Assembly: GCA_964370225.1 (NCBI GenBank)
Contig: CAYJII010000003.1
Span: 1 to 64,000 of the forward strand
Reading direction: 5' to 3'
Source of the DNA: CAYJII01 sp964370225
Lineage (GTDB): Bacteria > Bacillota > Clostridia > Oscillospirales > Ruminococcaceae
Length of the DNA stretch: 64,000 nt
A program made the position numbers and the translations under genes. Below, one piece after another: positions 33,898 to 41,939 of the stretch. The first letter of the stretch is position 1, and the number at the start of each line of letters is the position of its first letter. The notes under the pieces were generated by a model. It made no database searches. It saw only the letters and a program-made list of their open reading frames with translations, and was not told where the DNA came from.

Positions 33898-35376
33898 TTA
33901 TAGACTATATAGTTTTGAGTATTTCTCTGTTAAATACTCCACATAATAAGTTGGATCAAACTCAACTCCACAACAATTTTTTATCACTTCTGGAGGAGTT
34001 AGCATACTACCATATTTGTATATATGCTCGGTTAACCAGTCAGCAATCGGAGCCATGTCACCGCTTGCGACTAATTTTTTCACATCAATATCTCTTTGCA
34101 TAGATGCAGTAATTTGTGAAGCGTAAGCACTACCTACTGAGTAGCTTGGGAAATATCCAAACATACCACCGGACCAGTGTACATCCTGTAGTACACCATG
34201 TGCATCATCTGGAACATCTACACCTAAATATTCTTTATATAGCGCATTCCATGCACTTGGTAGCTCTTCTACTGTAAGCTCATTTGCAAATATTCTCTTT
34301 TCAATCTCATAACGCACCATTATGTGTATGGAATATGTTAGCTCGTCAGCTTCAATCCTAATTAAGCTTGGCTCAGATTTGTTCACCGCTTTGTAAAAAT
34401 CAGTCGCAGTAACATTTTTTAATTGTTCTGGGAATAGCTCTTGTAATTTTGGGAATACCAACTCACAAAACTCAAGTGAGCGCCCAACTATATTTTCCCA
34501 AAAGCGTGATTGTGATTCATGAATACCCATACTAGTCCCGCTTGCAAGCACTGAACCTATCAAATCATCAGAAGTGCAAAGCTCATACATACCATGTCCA
34601 CACTCGTGAATAATGCTATAAAAACTGCTCGCAATGCTGTCTTCTTGATAATGAGTAGTTACGCGTACATCATTCTTTGAAAAATGTGTGGAAAACGGAT
34701 GTTCTGTTTCTCCGATTACGCAATGATTTTTATCAATATTCAGTACATCAAGCAAATAGTCAGACAATACTCTTTGTGTTGCTATTGGATATTTGTGTGA
34801 CATAAAGTCCACATTTGGTGCTGGTGCGCTTTTAATTTTTTCAATAAGTGGTACTATAGCAGCGCGAAGTTTAGCAAAATAATCATCAAGCATATCCGTT
34901 GTCATTCCACGCTCATAATCATCAAGCATTATGTTGTAGATGTTTGTTTCANNNNNNNNNNACTCAATAATTTTTCCTAAATGTGGTTTAAAGCACTCAT
35001 AATTGCTCTCACCTTTTGCTTTTTGCCACGCTTGTTGTGCAGCATTAAGACAAATTTGGTAGTCAACAAACTCATCCATCGGAATTTTCTCTGTTTTTTC
35101 TTTTTCTCTTAGTACTTCTTGCATCTCTTTTTTAGTTTGTGGGTCTAACTCATTTTCATTTTCTTTTAAAACTTTAAGCGTTTGTGCAAGCTCGTTTGAA
35201 ACTTGCATTTTGTATATATCTTCGGATAAAATGCCCAATGTTTCACCTAAATTTTCTGATGCTCCACTTGGCATACAGGTTTCAGAGTCATAATGTAGCA
35301 TACCTATTGCATGCGAATATGCGCTCAGTTTCTTTTGGTATTTTTTAAATTCTATTATTGCTTCTTGTACTTTCAT
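33898..35376 (-). CDS. M32 family metallocarboxypeptidase
   Basis: A 492-residue carboxypeptidase Taq-type zinc enzyme. The metal site is HECGHGMYEL (HExxH), with a downstream Glu in SGTSMGIHESQSRFWEN, and the family motifs DVRVTTHY and WSGGMFGYFPSY. It trims C-terminal residues from peptides in the cytoplasm. The gene is crossed by a run of 10 Ns (34952-34961) that keeps the frame open, so about four residues near position 140 are unknown and the true length may differ slightly. SD AAAAGGGGAG. Confidence 0.9.
   Translation of the reverse strand: MKVQEAIIEFKKYQKKLSAYSHAIGMLHYDSETCMPSGASENLGETLGILSEDIYKMQVSNELAQTLKVLKENENELDPQTKKEMQEVLREKEKTEKIPMDEFVDYQICLNAAQQAWQKAKGESNYECFKPHLGKIIEXXXXETNIYNIMLDDYERGMTTDMLDDYFAKLRAAIVPLIEKIKSAPAPNVDFMSHKYPIATQRVLSDYLLDVLNIDKNHCVIGETEHPFSTHFSKNDVRVTTHYQEDSIASSFYSIIHECGHGMYELCTSDDLIGSVLASGTSMGIHESQSRFWENIVGRSLEFCELVFPKLQELFPEQLKNVTATDFYKAVNKSEPSLIRIEADELTYSIHIMVRYEIEKRIFANELTVEELPSAWNALYKEYLGVDVPDDAHGVLQDVHWSGGMFGYFPSYSVGSAYASQITASMQRDIDVKKLVASGDMAPIADWLTEHIYKYGSMLTPPEVIKNCCGVEFDPTYYVEYLTEKYSKLYSL
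34952..34961. other. Assembly gap (10 N)
   Basis: Unresolved bases inside the M32 carboxypeptidase gene. Ten is not a multiple of three, yet the frame holds across it, so the length is consistent with the true one only if ten bases are really missing. Confidence 0.95.
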
Positions 35377-35546
35377 AATTACTCCCCTTTTATATTAATT
35401 CTGCGGTATAAATAAAGTCTTTTATACGCTGCATTTAAAATGTACTGTTTTTATATTATATTTATTTCGCCTAAATGTCAATAATATTAAAACAGTTTTT
35501 TTATTTATTCATCACAAGTTTACTCACATATCACAATTAACGCAAA

Positions 35547-35584
35547 AAGCGGAATACTAGAAGCACGCTTCTAATATTCCGCTT
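35547..35584 (-). terminator. LacI-family gene terminator
   Basis: Imperfect 18-bp stem (35547-35564 with 35567-35584) followed on the minus strand by a T run. Confidence 0.82.
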
Positions 35585-35590
35585 AAATAT

Positions 35591-36601
35591 TTATATTTTT
35601 GCAACAGAGTCCCCTTTAATCATGGATGCCTCTAATACGATTTTTTCAGAAGCAACTGTATTTGTGCTTTCACTTAGCCTCTTTAGCATAGTACTAGCGC
35701 ACGCATCCCCGATTGCTTGAAGTGGCTGACTCATTATAGTTAGTTTGGGGTTAAATACTCTTGAGAGCTCCATATTATCAAATCCGATTATCGAAAGCTG
35801 CTCAGGAATTTTAATCCCATTTTCGTTAGCATAAATTATTGCACCTAATGTCATTTCATAATTGGTTACAAAAACCGCTGTCATACTTGGGTTCTTCTCC
35901 AATAATGTTTTTAGCCCTTCATATCCACCAGAAATTTTATAATCACCGTGAAACATCAGCCCCTCATTAAGTTTTATCCCTTGTCGATTAATCTCATGTT
36001 TATATCCTTTTTCACGCTCACTCGAGGTATATATATTTTGCGGACCTAAAATTATACCTATATCTTTATGTCCATTTTGAGTCAAATAACTAACAGCATC
36101 AGCAGCAGCTTTGCTATTATCTATTACAACGCTGTCCACTTTATTCTCTAAATTATTTATCATCCTATCGATAAGTAAAGTAGGCACGGAATTTTCAATC
36201 GCAATTTTCAAATGCCCACCCTCTAAATCAGTTGGCATATTAATAATTCCATCAATACGCTTTGATAGCAAAAACTTCACAGCATCAATCTCAATATTAG
36301 CATCACTTTGGCAATCACAAATTATAGTGCTATATCCATTTTGTCTGAGAGTTTCCTCCATTTTTGAGATTATATTGGTAATAAAAATATTTGACAACTC
36401 TGGAATAATTACCCCAATTGTGCGAGTTTTATTGATTTTTAGCCCTCTAGCATACTCATTAACTGTATAATTAAGCTTTACAATAGCCTCATCTATAATT
36501 GTTTTATTTTGCTTTTTTATTGTAATCCCATTTAAATATTTGGATATGGTAGCTATGCTAAGTCCGGTTTCTCTTGCGATATCCTTAATAGTAGCACGCA
36601 T
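35591..36601 (-). CDS. LacI-family transcriptional regulator
   Basis: A 336-residue repressor. The HTH is at 3-24 (TIKDIARETGLSIATISKYLNG), with the hinge region after it. The periplasmic-binding-protein-like sugar domain reads TIGVIIPELSNIF, KRIDGIINMP, NGHKDIGIILGP and SIIGFDNMELSRVFNPKLT. The effector is unknown. It is autogenous-looking: its promoter is preceded by a cre-like box. No transporter or hydrolase gene is adjacent, so its targets are elsewhere; the fucosidase operator (12219-12230) and the sugar kinase promoter (41821-41834) are candidates by inference. Confidence 0.9.
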   Translation of the reverse strand: MRATIKDIARETGLSIATISKYLNGITIKKQNKTIIDEAIVKLNYTVNEYARGLKINKTRTIGVIIPELSNIFITNIISKMEETLRQNGYSTIICDCQSDANIEIDAVKFLLSKRIDGIINMPTDLEGGHLKIAIENSVPTLLIDRMINNLENKVDSVVIDNSKAAADAVSYLTQNGHKDIGIILGPQNIYTSSEREKGYKHEINRQGIKLNEGLMFHGDYKISGGYEGLKTLLEKNPSMTAVFVTNYEMTLGAIIYANENGIKIPEQLSIIGFDNMELSRVFNPKLTIMSQPLQAIGDACASTMLKRLSESTNTVASEKIVLEASMIKGDSVAKI

Positions 36602-36636
36602 TTTTTCTCCCTCAAATCTTCATTTTAGTTGTAATA

Positions 36637-36665
36637 AGTGTATCATATGAGATTTTACTTGTCAA
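36637..36665 (-). promoter_or_regulatory. LacI-family gene promoter
   Basis: On the minus strand TTGACA (36665-36660), 17-nt spacer, TACACT (36642-36637). Confidence 0.65.
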
Positions 36666-36669
36666 TAAA

Positions 36670-36683
36670 TGCAAGCGCTAAAA
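36670..36683 (-). promoter_or_regulatory. cre-like operator upstream of the LacI-family gene
   Basis: TGCAAGCGCTAAAA on the plus strand matches the CcpA/LacI-family cre consensus TGWAARCGYTWNCW at 12 of 14 positions. It lies just upstream of the -35 and could serve autoregulation or catabolite control. Confidence 0.5.
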
Positions 36684-36690
36684 TAAGATA

Positions 36691-36720
36691 TAAAGGCGAG
36701 CGTATAATAGCTCGCCTTTA
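36691..36720 (-). terminator. Terminator of the Cys-rich miniprotein gene
   Basis: TAAAGGCGAGC (36691-36701) pairs with GCTCGCCTTTA (36710-36720), 30 nt past the minus-strand stop at 36750. Confidence 0.8.
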
Positions 36721-36749
36721 TATCTTGCATGGTATTCTTTTTGAGAAAA

Positions 36750-36866
36750 TTAGCAGCAGTTGTTTGAACAACCACAGTTATTTCCAAACACATTGTTGCC
36801 GCAACCACCACAGCAAACTAAAAGCAAAATTATAATAAGTATCCAGCTACAATTATTTCCAAACAT
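36750..36866 (-). CDS. Cys/Gly/Asn-rich hydrophobic miniprotein (38 aa)
   Basis: A 38-residue gene with SD AAATGGAG 6 nt before its ATG. It reads MFGNNCSW, then a hydrophobic core (ILIIILLLV), then CCGGCGNNVFGNNC and an end CGCSNNCC. Eight cysteines and the repeated FGNNC motif place it with small Cys-rich, spore-associated-looking proteins often seen in Clostridia (sometimes labelled 'high-cysteine' proteins). The likely role is a spore coat or membrane-inserted miniprotein; this is inference. It has its own terminator, and an unusually structured leader with a potential pseudoknot. Confidence 0.7.
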   Translation of the reverse strand: MFGNNCSWILIIILLLVCCGGCGNNVFGNNCGCSNNCC

Positions 36867-36881
36867 AAAAAGCTCCATTTC

Positions 36882-36935
36882 TCCGACTAAAAAAGTTATT
36901 TTTACTCATGTAATTGCGTCGGAATACACATGAGT
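36882..36935 (-). promoter_or_regulatory. Pseudoknot-capable leader of the miniprotein gene
   Basis: An 8-bp stem (36904-36911 with 36928-36935) has a 16-nt loop containing GTCGGA (36918-36923). That loop is complementary to TCCGAC (36882-36887), located 5-6 nt upstream of the SD. The arrangement could regulate ribosome access. Confidence 0.45.
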
Positions 36936-37016
36936 GTTGTCACTAAAGCTAAGCTTTTTTGACTACACCATATACTATGATACATATATTATTTGTGTTA
37001 CATAATTTTTCCACCC

Positions 37017-37053
37017 TACACCAATTGACATTATTTTACGCTTAGATGGTGTA
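37017..37053 (+). promoter_or_regulatory. Inverted repeat in the clpC promoter region
   Basis: TACACCA (37017-37023) and TGGTGTA (37047-37053) flank a TTGACA (37025-37030). A TAATAT follows at a long spacing. No CtsR-type heptamer repeat is seen. The palindrome could be an operator. Confidence 0.4.
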
Positions 37054-37092
37054 ATATTAAGATGATAATATTTTATGATAGGGAATGTATGT

Positions 37093-39549
37093 ATGTCTAT
37101 GTTAAATAATTTTACTAAGCAAGCTTGCTCTGTTGTTATGCAAGCGATTAAAACAGCGGAAGAATTGGGTCACACATTTGTAGGAAGTGAGCATTTACTA
37201 TATGGTTTATGCTATGATGAAAACTATGTTTCTGATTGCATTTTAGGCAAAAGAAACATTAAAGGAAAAGATATATTACAGCAGATTATTAGCCATAACT
37301 CAAGCGGTGAAAAAACAATTTTATCTGTAAAAAATCTGACACCAAAAGCACATGATATTTTGCAAAATGCACTTATCGAAGCTAAAACTTCAAATAGCAT
37401 AAACGTTGGAAGCGAGCATATCTTATTAGCACTACTAAAACAAGGCGATTGCTCAGCTGTACAAATCATCAGGGATATCGGAGTAAATAGTATCGATTTT
37501 TATTCCGATATTTTACAGGAAATAACTCCACAAAATAGCGCTATTAAACATTTAAGTGATACCTCTACTAAAAAAAACAAGCACAATAAGCATAGGAAAG
37601 TTTTATCTCAATACGGTAAAAACCTTAGCGAAATCGCTCGTGAAAATAAACTTGACCCTGTTTCGTGCAGAGATGAAGAGATAAGTCGACTATCGCAAAT
37701 TCTTAGTCGACGAACTAAAAATAATCCCTGCCTTATCGGCGAGCCCGGTGTAGGCAAAACTGCAATTGTAGAAGGTCTCGCACAAAAAATATCGGTCGGC
37801 GATATCTCTGATAATTTAGTGAATAAGGAGATAATAAGTATTGATTTAAGCAATATCGTTTCCGGTGCAAAATATCGTGGGGACTTTGAACAAAGATTAA
37901 ATCAAATCATCACAGAGGCTACACAAGATGATGAAATCATTCTCTTTATTGACGAAATCCACACTATTGTGGGAGCTGGCAGTGCAGAGGGGGCAATCGA
38001 TGCAGCGAATATTTTAAAGCCGCATTTAGCTCGTGGAAATTTGCAAATTATCGGTGCTACCACCATACGCGAGTACAATCGATATATCAAAAAGGATGCA
38101 GCATTAGAGCGAAGGTTTCAGCAAGTAATTGTTAATGAGCCTTCTAGTGAAGATAGCATTAAAATGATAAAAAATTTAAAACCGCTGTATGAAAAGCATC
38201 ACAACATCATAATCTCTGATGAGGCTATAAAAGCAGCTGTTACGCTTTCAAGCAGGTATATTGTAGACAAATATCTACCTGACAAAGCCATCGACATTTT
38301 AGACGAAGCTGCTTCAAATCTTAATTTGTATTCGCACAGACTCCCACTAAATTTACTAAAAATGCAAAACAGTTTACAACTACTCAAAAATGATAAGGAG
38401 CATGCACTTTTATCTCAAAATTACGATACAGCACAAAAATATCGCAATCTCGAAAAAGAGATGTTGGATATTTTCATCCCACTAAAGGAGAAGTGGATTA
38501 AAAAAATTTCTGAGGAGACACTAGTTTTAAATCGTGACGATATAATAAACATCATCTCAAAGATAACAGAAATCCCAAAGGAAAATATCAATAACACGAC
38601 TCCTGTTGATTTGTCCGAGCTTAAGGATAAGTTGAGTGCAAAAATAATTGGGCAAAACGAAGCAATCTCCGCAGTAGTAAGTTCCCTGTGCAGTAGTCGT
38701 GTCGGACTTTCTGACGAAAATAAACCCATCTGCTCTATGATGTTTTTAGGCGAAAGTGGTGTTGGGAAAACGGGGCTTTGTAAAGAACTTGCTGAAATAT
38801 TATTCGGAGATAAAAAGCATTTGATTAAACTTGATATGTCAGAATATATGGAAAAACATTCGGTATCAAAATTATTAGGCTCGCCCCCTGGTTATGTTGG
38901 CTATGAAAACACACCTAGTATTATCCAACATTTAAAACTCCATCCTCACAGCATAATTTTGTTTGACGAAATCGAAAAGGCACATCCCGATGTCGTTAAC
39001 TTACTTTTGCAAATACTCGATGAGGGAGTGCTCACCACAGCCGATGGTGAAAAAGTAAATTTCAAGAATATGATAGTGATTATGACCTCGAATATTGGAG
39101 CAAAACTCGCTTTTGAGCATAAACATGTGGGTTTTTTCACCTCGACATCAAAATCGAGTGAAAATTTTTCTATTATGCAAACTGAGCTTTCACGCCATTT
39201 CCCACCAGAGTTTATTGCACGTATTGATGATGTGATATTCTTTAACGCACTATCATATGAAGATATCGAAAAAATAGCGGAAATCGAAATGGCAAAACTC
39301 AATAATAAGCTTATAAAGTTAAACTATAATATCGAATTTGACATTTCGGTAATTGAGCAAATTGCAAAAACATCTTTTAGCTCAAATAAAAACGCTCGCA
39401 ACATAAAACATAATATCAAAAACCAAATTCAAAACTTCATTACTGATAATATTTTAAGCAAAAATATACTGCAAAACTTAATGTATATTATCTCCTATGA
39501 AGACAGTGAATTCCTTCTCAAAAACAATATTTTTGCTAATGCAGAATAA
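37093..39549 (+). CDS. clpC: ClpC-type AAA+ unfoldase
   Basis: An 818-residue HSP100 ATPase that feeds substrates to ClpP. The Clp N-domain (about 1-145) begins FTKQACSVVMQAIKTAEELGH, a two-repeat form. AAA1 has GEPGVGKT and ILFIDEIHTIVG; AAA2 has GESGVGKT and IILFDEIEKAHPD with SPPGYVGYE. The middle linker (about 420-500) is short, as in ClpC rather than ClpB. I do not see a clear ClpP loop tripeptide. The start at 37093 (MSMLNNF) follows AGGG by 9 nt; the ATG at 37075 is upstream. It is not with ctsR-mcsA-mcsB, and no CtsR operator is visible, so control differs from the Bacillus model. Confidence 0.88.
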   Translation: MSMLNNFTKQACSVVMQAIKTAEELGHTFVGSEHLLYGLCYDENYVSDCILGKRNIKGKDILQQIISHNSSGEKTILSVKNLTPKAHDILQNALIEAKTSNSINVGSEHILLALLKQGDCSAVQIIRDIGVNSIDFYSDILQEITPQNSAIKHLSDTSTKKNKHNKHRKVLSQYGKNLSEIARENKLDPVSCRDEEISRLSQILSRRTKNNPCLIGEPGVGKTAIVEGLAQKISVGDISDNLVNKEIISIDLSNIVSGAKYRGDFEQRLNQIITEATQDDEIILFIDEIHTIVGAGSAEGAIDAANILKPHLARGNLQIIGATTIREYNRYIKKDAALERRFQQVIVNEPSSEDSIKMIKNLKPLYEKHHNIIISDEAIKAAVTLSSRYIVDKYLPDKAIDILDEAASNLNLYSHRLPLNLLKMQNSLQLLKNDKEHALLSQNYDTAQKYRNLEKEMLDIFIPLKEKWIKKISEETLVLNRDDIINIISKITEIPKENINNTTPVDLSELKDKLSAKIIGQNEAISAVVSSLCSSRVGLSDENKPICSMMFLGESGVGKTGLCKELAEILFGDKKHLIKLDMSEYMEKHSVSKLLGSPPGYVGYENTPSIIQHLKLHPHSIILFDEIEKAHPDVVNLLLQILDEGVLTTADGEKVNFKNMIVIMTSNIGAKLAFEHKHVGFFTSTSKSSENFSIMQTELSRHFPPEFIARIDDVIFFNALSYEDIEKIAEIEMAKLNNKLIKLNYNIEFDISVIEQIAKTSFSSNKNARNIKHNIKNQIQNFITDNILSKNILQNLMYIISYEDSEFLLKNNIFANAE

Positions 39550-39550
39550 T

Positions 39551-39592
39551 AAAAGCATGTTACTTGAAGATATTATCAAGTAACATGCTTTT
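39551..39592 (+). terminator. clpC terminator
   Basis: A 17-bp perfect stem (39551-39567 with 39576-39592) with T-rich 3' arm. Confidence 0.88.
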
Positions 39593-39689
39593 TATCATTG
39601 GTATAGTTCAAGCTTTTATTGGGAATTGTCTTTGGATACTAGCATTTTTAAAAAAAACACGAGTAACACTTCAATAAGGGCAATACAGA

Positions 39690-40793
39690 TTATTTATACT
39701 TCTCTACTATTTTCTCCATACTCTCCCATTTGCGCTCCATATCTGCTACTAGCGCCATTTGAGTTTTGCATCTATCCAAATTATGTTTATCCCTATGCAC
39801 AGAAAAATATACATCGCCCTGCAAATAATCTGTCAAAAATCTCATCCCACATTCAAGTGTCATAAGCTTAGCACCCATCGGCAACATCTTCACTTCATTT
39901 TCAGTTAGGCTATTATTGCAACCTTCCAAAAATCCCTTAGTATAAAGCTCAAATAAATTCAAATCAAGTGATACTTTACTCAAATCACGCTCATCTTCAG
40001 CAGCTGTGTTTGCCCCAAAGCGTATTGAGTCGCCAAAATCAAAAATAGATAGTCCTGGCATAACTGTGTCAAGGTCAATTACGCAAATTGCCTCACCACT
40101 TTGCTTATCAATTAGTATATTATTAAGCTTTGTGTCATTATGCGTCACTCTCAGTGGCAGCTCATCAGTTTTTAGCATATCCGTACATGATGACATATCT
40201 TTCTCGCGTGCTTTTATGAACTCAATCTGCTCGCTCACTTCACTAGCACGCCCCATTACATCCTCATTCACTGCCTTTAAAAAGTCTTTGTATCGGGATG
40301 GTGTATTATGAAAATTTGGTATTGTTTCATGTAGCATATCCGCTTTAAATGCTGACAATTCGCTTTGAAATCGACCGAAAGTTACAGCACTTTTATATAT
40401 ATCCTCAGGATTTTCTACTGCTTCTAATGAATATGCACCATCGATAAAATGATAACTGCGCCAGTAATCATTTTCTTCATCAACATAGTAAAACTCTCCA
40501 TCTTTAGTTGGAATGATATTAAGTGTTTCGCGCAGTGGCTCTCCCCCACGAGAAACTATATTTTCACGCAAAAAGCTTGTTACATTGCTGATATTTTCCA
40601 TCAACTCAACTGGCCTTTTGAAAACATCAGTGTTAATTTTTTGCAGGATATAACCTCCATTTTCGCCCTTTACTAAAAAAGTGCTATTAATATGGCCATT
40701 GCCATATTTTTCACACGAAGTAACATCTCCCCCAAAATCAAATGCACTAAGCGCTTGTTTTGCTCTATTTAACATATCTTTATTCTGTGACAT
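39690..40793 (-). CDS. NahK-like sugar kinase (APH fold, N-acetylhexosamine 1-kinase type)
   Basis: A 367-residue aminoglycoside-phosphotransferase-fold kinase. The catalytic loop is VTHNDTKLNNILID and the metal aspartate segment VIDLDTVMPG. The N-terminal YGNGHINSTFLV and ILQKIN are like bifidobacterial NahK, which phosphorylates GlcNAc/GalNAc at C1 for salvage from milk and mucin glycans. It lies 15 nt downstream of a sugar nucleotidyltransferase on one transcript, which fits sugar-1-phosphate to nucleotide-sugar salvage. Antibiotic resistance is unlikely. The specific sugar is inferred. Confidence 0.78.
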   Translation of the reverse strand: MSQNKDMLNRAKQALSAFDFGGDVTSCEKYGNGHINSTFLVKGENGGYILQKINTDVFKRPVELMENISNVTSFLRENIVSRGGEPLRETLNIIPTKDGEFYYVDEENDYWRSYHFIDGAYSLEAVENPEDIYKSAVTFGRFQSELSAFKADMLHETIPNFHNTPSRYKDFLKAVNEDVMGRASEVSEQIEFIKAREKDMSSCTDMLKTDELPLRVTHNDTKLNNILIDKQSGEAICVIDLDTVMPGLSIFDFGDSIRFGANTAAEDERDLSKVSLDLNLFELYTKGFLEGCNNSLTENEVKMLPMGAKLMTLECGMRFLTDYLQGDVYFSVHRDKHNLDRCKTQMALVADMERKWESMEKIVEKYK

Positions 40794-40808
40794 AAAATTC
40801 CCTCTACA

Positions 40809-41747
40809 TTACTTTGCCCATAAATATTTTGGGTAAAGTCCATCTTCTTTCATTTGTTTTATCGCGCGCACCACGTCAGCCTTATCTTCCTTATAAGTAA
40901 CGCCATACCAGAGTTCCTCGCTTTCAAGCAAGGTCACACTAGCTTTCCCCTTAGCGATGAGGTTATCTACTGCAAATGGTATAAAAAACTCTGATTTAAG
41001 CTCATTTTTTGGAACGTCATTTTTTAAAAATTCCTCGAAACCAGTAGATAAATCAGCGGTAAAGCTTGCGCAAAATCCCCAAAAATTCATTGAAACGAAT
41101 TTATCACAGGACAACTCAACCCAAGTTTCACCGTCATCCTCTAGATAAGCCGCTCCCGTTTCAGTTTTCTTAATACCAACTCTTTCCGTGATTGAAATTA
41201 TATTATTATCAGCATCAACCTCGCACACACCACGTGAAACAGCACCATTTTCGGTGAGCGTATTTTTCAGGCGAAAACCTACCATATAAAACTGATTTGC
41301 TTTACTCTGTTTTACCTCACAAAGCTTGTCATATATTTGTTTATACGCCGCTTTACCATAAAAGTCATCGGCATTTATTACTACAAAAGGGGCATCAATA
41401 TATCCTCTTGCAGACAGCACCGCATGCCCTGTACCCCACGGCTTTTTACGCTCGCTTGGAACTACATATCCATTTGGAATATCGTCCAATCTTTGAAAAG
41501 CATATTCTACTTTAATAAATGGAGATACCCTCTCCCCTATTATTTTTTCCATATCCGCTTTCATTTCTTCTTTAATAACAAAAACAACTTTTTTAAATCC
41601 TGCTTGTATCGCATCAAAAACAGAATAATCGATGATTATATGCCCCTCTTCATCGATTGGGTCAATTTGTTTCGCGCTTCCGTATCGACTACCCATTCCT
41701 GCTGCTAGTATCACCAAAACAGGTTCACGCTCATTGATATTCCCCAT
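40809..41747 (-). CDS. Sugar-1-phosphate nucleotidyltransferase
   Basis: A 312-residue NTP_transferase protein that would join a sugar-1-phosphate with an NTP. The nucleotide-binding signature is VILAAGMGSRYGSAKQ; FVVINADDFYG carries the metal-binding aspartate; KPWGTGHAVLSA is a substrate-side motif. It differs from GalU/GlmU in the rest and no acyltransferase domain is present. It is the first gene of a two-gene operon with the NahK-like kinase. SD ACGGAGG follows an AACTT/AAGTT stem by a few nt. UDP-GalNAc/GlcNAc formation is a reasonable guess only. Confidence 0.83.
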   Translation of the reverse strand: MGNINEREPVLVILAAGMGSRYGSAKQIDPIDEEGHIIIDYSVFDAIQAGFKKVVFVIKEEMKADMEKIIGERVSPFIKVEYAFQRLDDIPNGYVVPSERKKPWGTGHAVLSARGYIDAPFVVINADDFYGKAAYKQIYDKLCEVKQSKANQFYMVGFRLKNTLTENGAVSRGVCEVDADNNIISITERVGIKKTETGAAYLEDDGETWVELSCDKFVSMNFWGFCASFTADLSTGFEEFLKNDVPKNELKSEFFIPFAVDNLIAKGKASVTLLESEELWYGVTYKEDKADVVRAIKQMKEDGLYPKYLWAK

Positions 41748-41796
41748 AAAAAACCTCCGTCAAAACTTTTTTACAAGTTACTGCTTTTAAGTCAAT

Positions 41797-41825
41797 ATTA
41801 TAGCAATATTGAGCGATTATTACAA
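41797..41825 (-). promoter_or_regulatory. Sugar kinase operon promoter
   Basis: On the minus strand TTGTAA (41825-41820), 17-nt spacer, TATAAT (41802-41797). Confidence 0.75.
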
Positions 41826-41834
41826 GCGTTTTGA
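41821..41834 (-). promoter_or_regulatory. cre-like box over the sugar kinase operon -35
   Basis: TACAAGCGTTTTGA shares CAAGCG-T with the box upstream of the LacI-family gene (36670-36683) and overlaps the -35. It matches the cre consensus at 11 of 14 positions. Confidence 0.4.
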
Positions 41835-41870
41835 CAAAAAATATATCTTGATACATCTTATATTAAAAAG

Positions 41871-41899
41871 TTGCATTTTACTATGAAATTGAGTATACT
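41871..41899 (+). promoter_or_regulatory. GH25 lysozyme promoter
   Basis: TTGCAT (41871-41876), 17-nt spacer, TATACT (41894-41899), divergent from the sugar kinase operon. Confidence 0.7.
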
Positions 41900-41939
41900 G
41901 TAATAAATGGACGTAAATTACTAAATATTGGAGGATAAT

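Noticed and set aside
36960..37074. CtsR operator before clpC
   Set aside because: No tandem GGTCAAA-type heptamers; only an unrelated TACACCA/TGGTGTA inverted repeat.
39690..40793. Aminoglycoside resistance kinase
   Set aside because: APH fold only; N-terminal motifs and operon partner fit a NahK-like sugar kinase.
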